Below, in pieces: positions 20,729 to 24,581 of a DNA stretch of 24,581 nt. Within the stretch, counting starts at the first letter, position 1, and each line of letters opens with the position of its first letter. The stretch is from an uncultured Myxococcales bacterium (GTDB taxonomy: Bacteria; Myxococcota_A; UBA9042; DTJE01): contig CALJUR010000016.1 of the NCBI GenBank assembly GCA_937975765.1, positions 1 to 24,581 on the forward strand. The letters are read 5' to 3'. The notes under the pieces were generated by a model that did no database searches, had not been told where the DNA came from, and was given only the letters and a program-made list of their open reading frames with translations. A program made the position numbers and the translations under genes.

Positions 20729-22300
20729 ATGATCGGGAGGCTTCCAGCCCTCGCCATCGCGATCGGGGTGATCGCCTTGCCCGCCGGGGCCCTCGCGGGC
20801 AGGTGCTTTCCGGCCACCCTGGTACGGGGATCCGCCGACCTCTACCTGGAGAAGGACGGCACGTCCCTTTTCGGAACGATGACGATCTCCGACGTGGAGG
20901 CCCTGCGCGTCTGCCGCTTCGAGGGCGAGTGGGCGCGCGTCGAATACAACTTCCAGCACCTCTGGATGAGGCAGTCCGACCTGAAGTTGTCGCCGGAAGG
21001 ACGAGAGGCGCTGGCCCTCGATCTCCCCTTCAACAAGGTGGGTGCCGAGCCGGTCGAGATGTGTTTCGAGGCCATCGTGACGTCGAAGGAAGCCACCCTC
21101 TACAGGGGAACGCCGGACAGCATCGAGGGTACGGAAGACGTGATCCGGGGCTCGCTGCTGATGGTCTGCAACGAGAAGGAGGACTGGGTCGAGGTCCAGG
21201 TCGAGGACCGGTCGGGCTGGATGCAAAAGGACGGCCTGCGGATCTCCACCTCCCAGCGCCCCAGGAGCATCGGCTTCCGCCAGCGCGAGGTCTGCCGGTC
21301 CTTCGTCTGGAACGGACGCGTCACGCGCGAGACCCGCCTGGTCCGCTGGGAAGGCCAGAATGTCGTGTCGGTCATCGACATCCCGGAAGACGGCACGGTG
21401 ATGGCCTCCGACATCGACGGTCGCTGGCTGTGGGTCCAGTACGGCGGGGAATGGGGATACGTCGAGGCCGACGCCGTCGCACTGGAACCCGGGATGACCT
21501 TCGCGGAGGCCAGGTACGCCCCCGTCTCGCAGTGCATGGGCGAGTTCGTCCGCGCGAAGGCCGACGCAGAACCCATCCTGGTGCTGGGCTCGGTGGCCAA
21601 CGGCAACGTGATGGTCACGATCCCCCCGGAAGCCGAGTTCGCCGCCTGGCCAGATGACCACTCCGTCGGGGCGACCGGGGAGCAGGCATCCTGGTTCAAG
21701 GCCAGTTACCTGGGCAGGATCGGCTGGATCGACAACCGGCTGGCGACCCTGGTCGGGGGCAGGCAGAAGATGTCCGTCCAGACGCCGTCCGAGCCCGTCG
21801 ATCCGTCCCTTTACCGGGAGGCACTGTCCCCCCGCAGGAGCAACGCTTCGGCGCTGTCCTTCGACATCGCCACCGGCCTCGCCTGCTCCCCTCAACTGGG
21901 CCTGACGGGCCTCGGCCTCCTGGCGGACATGCGGGTGGCCGTCCATCGTCACGTCGGGGTCAGGGGAGGCCTCCTGGCGGCAGTGGCCCGCGACAATGCA
22001 ATCGTCGGGCCCGAGTTGTCCGTCGATGGCCGCGTGGCGATTCCCGGGCTGCGGGACGCATCGGCATTCATCCGGGTCGCCCTGGGATCCCATTACTGGA
22101 CGGGCGACCACAGCACCTGGATGCTGGGATGGGGTACGGGCGCGGGACTGGTCGTGGGTCTTTCGGACGAGATCCACCTGGGCCTGTCCTACGATCTCCG
22201 GGCATTCCACCGTCTCGGTTGCGACGAACAATCGTGCTCGCTGGAAAGCGAGCCAGAACTGATGCACCTGATCACCCTCTCCCTCGGACTGGGGACCTAG
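20729..22300 (+). CDS. Exported protein with four SH3-like repeats and beta-rich C-terminus
   Basis: A 523-residue protein with a signal peptide (1-24, cleavage near ALAG). Four repeats of about 80 residues each begin with a cysteine (Cys26, 112, 189, 269) and carry the SH3-type pattern of a turn, VxVxxxxWxxVE and GW or GY-V. Residues 374-523 alternate hydrophobic and polar residues with many Gly, Tyr and Trp and end LMHLITLSLGLGT, suggesting an outer-membrane beta-barrel or a similar sheet domain. SH3-like repeats usually bind peptidoglycan or protein partners, so a cell-wall-to-outer-membrane link is the best guess. The ribosome-binding site is poor. The next gene starts 5 bases after its stop. 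Confidence 0.7.
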   Translation: MIGRLPALAIAIGVIALPAGALAGRCFPATLVRGSADLYLEKDGTSLFGTMTISDVEALRVCRFEGEWARVEYNFQHLWMRQSDLKLSPEGREALALDLPFNKVGAEPVEMCFEAIVTSKEATLYRGTPDSIEGTEDVIRGSLLMVCNEKEDWVEVQVEDRSGWMQKDGLRISTSQRPRSIGFRQREVCRSFVWNGRVTRETRLVRWEGQNVVSVIDIPEDGTVMASDIDGRWLWVQYGGEWGYVEADAVALEPGMTFAEARYAPVSQCMGEFVRAKADAEPILVLGSVANGNVMVTIPPEAEFAAWPDDHSVGATGEQASWFKASYLGRIGWIDNRLATLVGGRQKMSVQTPSEPVDPSLYREALSPRRSNASALSFDIATGLACSPQLGLTGLGLLADMRVAVHRHVGVRGGLLAAVARDNAIVGPELSVDGRVAIPGLRDASAFIRVALGSHYWTGDHSTWMLGWGTGAGLVVGLSDEIHLGLSYDLRAFHRLGCDEQSCSLESEPELMHLITLSLGLGT

Positions 22301-22305
22301 CGAGG

Positions 22306-24555
22306 ATGACGACGCTGGCGCGATGGGCTTCCGGGACGGTCCTGCTGGCATTGCTGGCCGCGGCACCGGAATCGTCGGGCAACGCCGCCACGCCCGGCCC
22401 GACCGTCCCCGTCACGTGGGAGGAGTTGAAGGAGGCGGCGTCCCGGCTGCCGGACGACTCCCTGGTGGAGATGGTGCGGCTTCGCGGGATCGACTTCGAG
22501 ATGGGCCTGGGCCACATCCGGCTGCTGCGGCAGAAGAGGCTGTCCCACGCGACGATCCGCAGGCTGCTGGACGAGATCCGGGTCCGGAGGGACGCGAAGG
22601 ACAAGGCGAAGGGCCCGACGTTCCTGTTCATCCCGGAGAACGATGGGATGAAGATGCCGCCCGACTCGCAGACGGCGGAAGAGCCTTGCGCATCCCCGGG
22701 CCTGGACGGCACTGCGCCCCCCCGGGCGGCTCCCGCCGAGGCGGCCCCCGAGGCGGCTCCGGGACCCTCCCCGGTCAACGACTATGGTTCGGACTACTCT
22801 TTCATCCCCATCGGGAAGACCTACGAGCCCTCCAGTCCCGTGGAGATCGGTCCACGGCCCGAAACCGGGGCACAGCCTGCGGCGGCCAGGGCCGGAACCG
22901 GCCCGGCGACGCAGTCCGGCCCGGCGGCATCCCCCGGAGGTGCCGCAGGCGAGGGAACGGGCCCCTCGCGCGACGTTGGACTTCCCTCCCCGCTGATGTC
23001 CGGCCCGCTGGATTCCACCCCGACGGATGCGCCCCCGGGCACCAAGCCGGTCGCCACCGAGGATCCCTTCCGATTGATCCCGGAACCCGACGCCGGGACT
23101 CGCAGGACCGGCACCGCCCTCGATCCTGCGCAGTGCGAGTCCCCCTGGCGCCAGGCCCTTTCGGGCGCGTTCAACCCCCTGGAAGCCATCGCCTCCCAGT
23201 TGGACCTGGCGCGTCGTCCCTCGATCGCGGACGGGGCGCCCCCGCTGGCGCCACGGATGGCTGCCGCCACCGGGCTGGCCCGCGAGGGCTTCCCGGAAGC
23301 CTCGTGCCTGCTGCTGCAATCGCTGGCGGCCTCCTCGACCCCCGATGCCGATTACGCTTGCGTCCTGTTGCTGATGTGGGAAGTCCGGGACCAGGCCACA
23401 TGTCCCCTGCCCGACCTGCCGTCCCTGGCCGCCCGCGACACCTCTGCACTTCCGCCGAACGTCGCGCCCCTGCACGCCTACATGGTCGCGCGGGACCTGT
23501 TCGAATCCGGCGATGGGACCCCGGAAGGCATCTCGGACCTGCTGAACCGGGTCCCCGCGAACTCTCCGCCCTTCGGGCGAGCCGTCTTCCTGCAGGCCCT
23601 GCTGGACGTCCGGAACGCCCATTATCCCCGGGCCGTCAAGGCCTTCCTGAACACCTCGACGTTGCAGGATCAGGACGTCGATGGCGTGACGATCGGGGAC
23701 CTCAGCCAGATGAACCTGGGCCGGATCGCCGGCGCGAACGGGTTGCACGACATCGCCGCGTACCACCTGGCCCAGGTGCCTCCGACCTCGCGCGCCTGGC
23801 TCCAGGCCACCTACGAACGCGTATGGGAATTCGTGCAGTCGGGCAACAACGCTGGTGCCCTCGGGACCATCCTGGCCCTGGAGGGATGGCGCCGGACCCC
23901 GAGATACCATTTCTGGGACCTGGCCCTGGTCGCGGCGGCCATCCTGGACGGCTACTGCCATGGCGACGAGGCGCTGCGGGTCGTCCAGAAAGGTCAGCAG
24001 CAGGCGAGGAGCGTGCGGGAAAGACTGGCCGTCTTCGAGGAGACGCTGGGCAGCGTGGGGCCCTACTGCGACGGCTTCTGCCGATCCGACCTGGCGACCC
24101 GCGTCCCGCCCGAGAACCTGCTGCGCGTTGCCCCGGTGACGCTGGAGGACGCGGAGGTTCGACGAACCGCGCTGTCGCTGCAGCGGACCCGGCGGGAACT
24201 GGACATCCTGGGGCGGGCAGGCGCCGAATACGCGGGCCTCGCCGATCTGGTCGTCCAGTTGCAGCAGTCCGAGAAACGCATCCGTGGCGATCTCGCCCTC
24301 TTTGCCCTACGGGCGATCGGCCGGCAACTCCGGGAACTGGATGAGACCCTGATCAGGTTCAAGGAACTCGAGGTCGACTACGTAGCACGCCAGATCCAGG
24401 CCGACCAGGACCGGGTCCGCGAGATCGTGGAGACGGAGGGGGGATCGTTCCGCAGGCGCTTCCTGGAGGAGGCGTGCGTGCGCGCCCGCCAGGCGACCCC
24501 CCTGGAGAACATGGTGGAATTCGTGAACTGTCGCCGATCACGAGAAACCGCGTAA
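22306..24555 (+). CDS. Large exported helical-repeat / coiled-coil protein of unknown function
   Basis: A 749-residue protein with an N-terminal signal peptide (about 1-27). A short helical segment follows (WEELKEAASRLPDDSLVEMVRLRGIDF, resembling a small motif repeated in some exported proteins). Residues 110-290 are a low-complexity Pro/Ala/Gly linker. Residues 300-600 look like tetratricopeptide-type helical pairs (AREGFPEASCLLLQSL, YPRAVKAFLNTSTL, LGRIAGANGLHDIAAYHLAQV), and the C-terminus is a charged coiled coil. GGATGACG overlaps the preceding stop region, five bases apart, so it is co-transcribed with the SH3-repeat gene. A periplasmic scaffold role is inferred; no enzyme motif is seen. 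Confidence 0.65.
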   Translation: MTTLARWASGTVLLALLAAAPESSGNAATPGPTVPVTWEELKEAASRLPDDSLVEMVRLRGIDFEMGLGHIRLLRQKRLSHATIRRLLDEIRVRRDAKDKAKGPTFLFIPENDGMKMPPDSQTAEEPCASPGLDGTAPPRAAPAEAAPEAAPGPSPVNDYGSDYSFIPIGKTYEPSSPVEIGPRPETGAQPAAARAGTGPATQSGPAASPGGAAGEGTGPSRDVGLPSPLMSGPLDSTPTDAPPGTKPVATEDPFRLIPEPDAGTRRTGTALDPAQCESPWRQALSGAFNPLEAIASQLDLARRPSIADGAPPLAPRMAAATGLAREGFPEASCLLLQSLAASSTPDADYACVLLLMWEVRDQATCPLPDLPSLAARDTSALPPNVAPLHAYMVARDLFESGDGTPEGISDLLNRVPANSPPFGRAVFLQALLDVRNAHYPRAVKAFLNTSTLQDQDVDGVTIGDLSQMNLGRIAGANGLHDIAAYHLAQVPPTSRAWLQATYERVWEFVQSGNNAGALGTILALEGWRRTPRYHFWDLALVAAAILDGYCHGDEALRVVQKGQQQARSVRERLAVFEETLGSVGPYCDGFCRSDLATRVPPENLLRVAPVTLEDAEVRRTALSLQRTRRELDILGRAGAEYAGLADLVVQLQQSEKRIRGDLALFALRAIGRQLRELDETLIRFKELEVDYVARQIQADQDRVREIVETEGGSFRRRFLEEACVRARQATPLENMVEFVNCRRSRETA

Positions 24556-24581
24556 ACCTGGACGTGCTGGCCGGTCGCTGT

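Noticed and set aside
20438..23961. Long minus-strand frames opposite the SH3-repeat and helical-repeat genes
   Set aside because: Composition is Arg/Gly/Pro-rich without domains, while the plus strand has signal peptides and coherent domains.

Overview
The window suggests a GC-rich bacterium, most likely of a deltaproteobacterial or myxobacterial-type lineage. This inference rests on a secreted lipoprotein with CGDDGCGG-type cysteine repeats, a sigma-region-4 protein of a style seen in such genomes, and very high GC at third codon positions. No rRNA or species marker is present, so the taxonomy is only suggestive.

Positions 1-13213 are the right part of an integrated prophage whose genes run on the minus strand. 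Reading leftward from the attachment site there is a partial tRNA-Pro (attR, 13169-13213), a replication initiator with a DnaA-N-like C-terminus and an origin-like repeat cluster inside its gene, a DUF1937 protein, a sigma-like/zinc protein, a small terminase, an abortive-infection (Abi_C/HEPN-like) gene, a ParB-methyltransferase, a lambda-type large terminase (GpA), a gpW head-tail joiner, a GpB-type portal and the first six codons of another gene leaving the window. The integrase, capsid, tail and lysis genes are not here and probably lie to the left.

Between the portal and that last gene sits a four-gene plus-strand cassette (about 80-3368) of clearly lower GC: substrate-binding protein, ATPase and permease of a nitrate/sulfonate/taurine-type ABC importer, then a small cupin. 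It has its own promoter candidate and looks like cargo placed in the head-gene module. A 17-bp sequence recurs at three gene junctions of the prophage (63-79, 5254-5270, 8610-8626). Two copies border cargo-like segments (the ABC cassette and the Abi segment).

Positions 13462-19068 are a host (or island) arsenic-resistance operon on the minus strand: arsR, acr3, arsM, a low-molecular-weight-phosphatase-type arsenate reductase, ArsF-like, ArsG-like, a CPKC thioredoxin-like protein and arsP. Most genes overlap by 1-4 bases, and an ArsR-type inverted repeat lies upstream. The set covers arsenate reduction, As(III) efflux, methylation, and handling of organic and aromatic arsenicals.

Positions 19160-19620 hold remnants of a frameshifted metallophosphoesterase. 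The plus-strand genes after it encode a Cys-rich lipoprotein carrying a 10-G tract, an exported protein with four SH3-like repeats and a probable beta-barrel end, and a large exported helical-repeat/coiled-coil protein. The last two genes are 5 bp apart and probably form an envelope-associated pair of unknown function.
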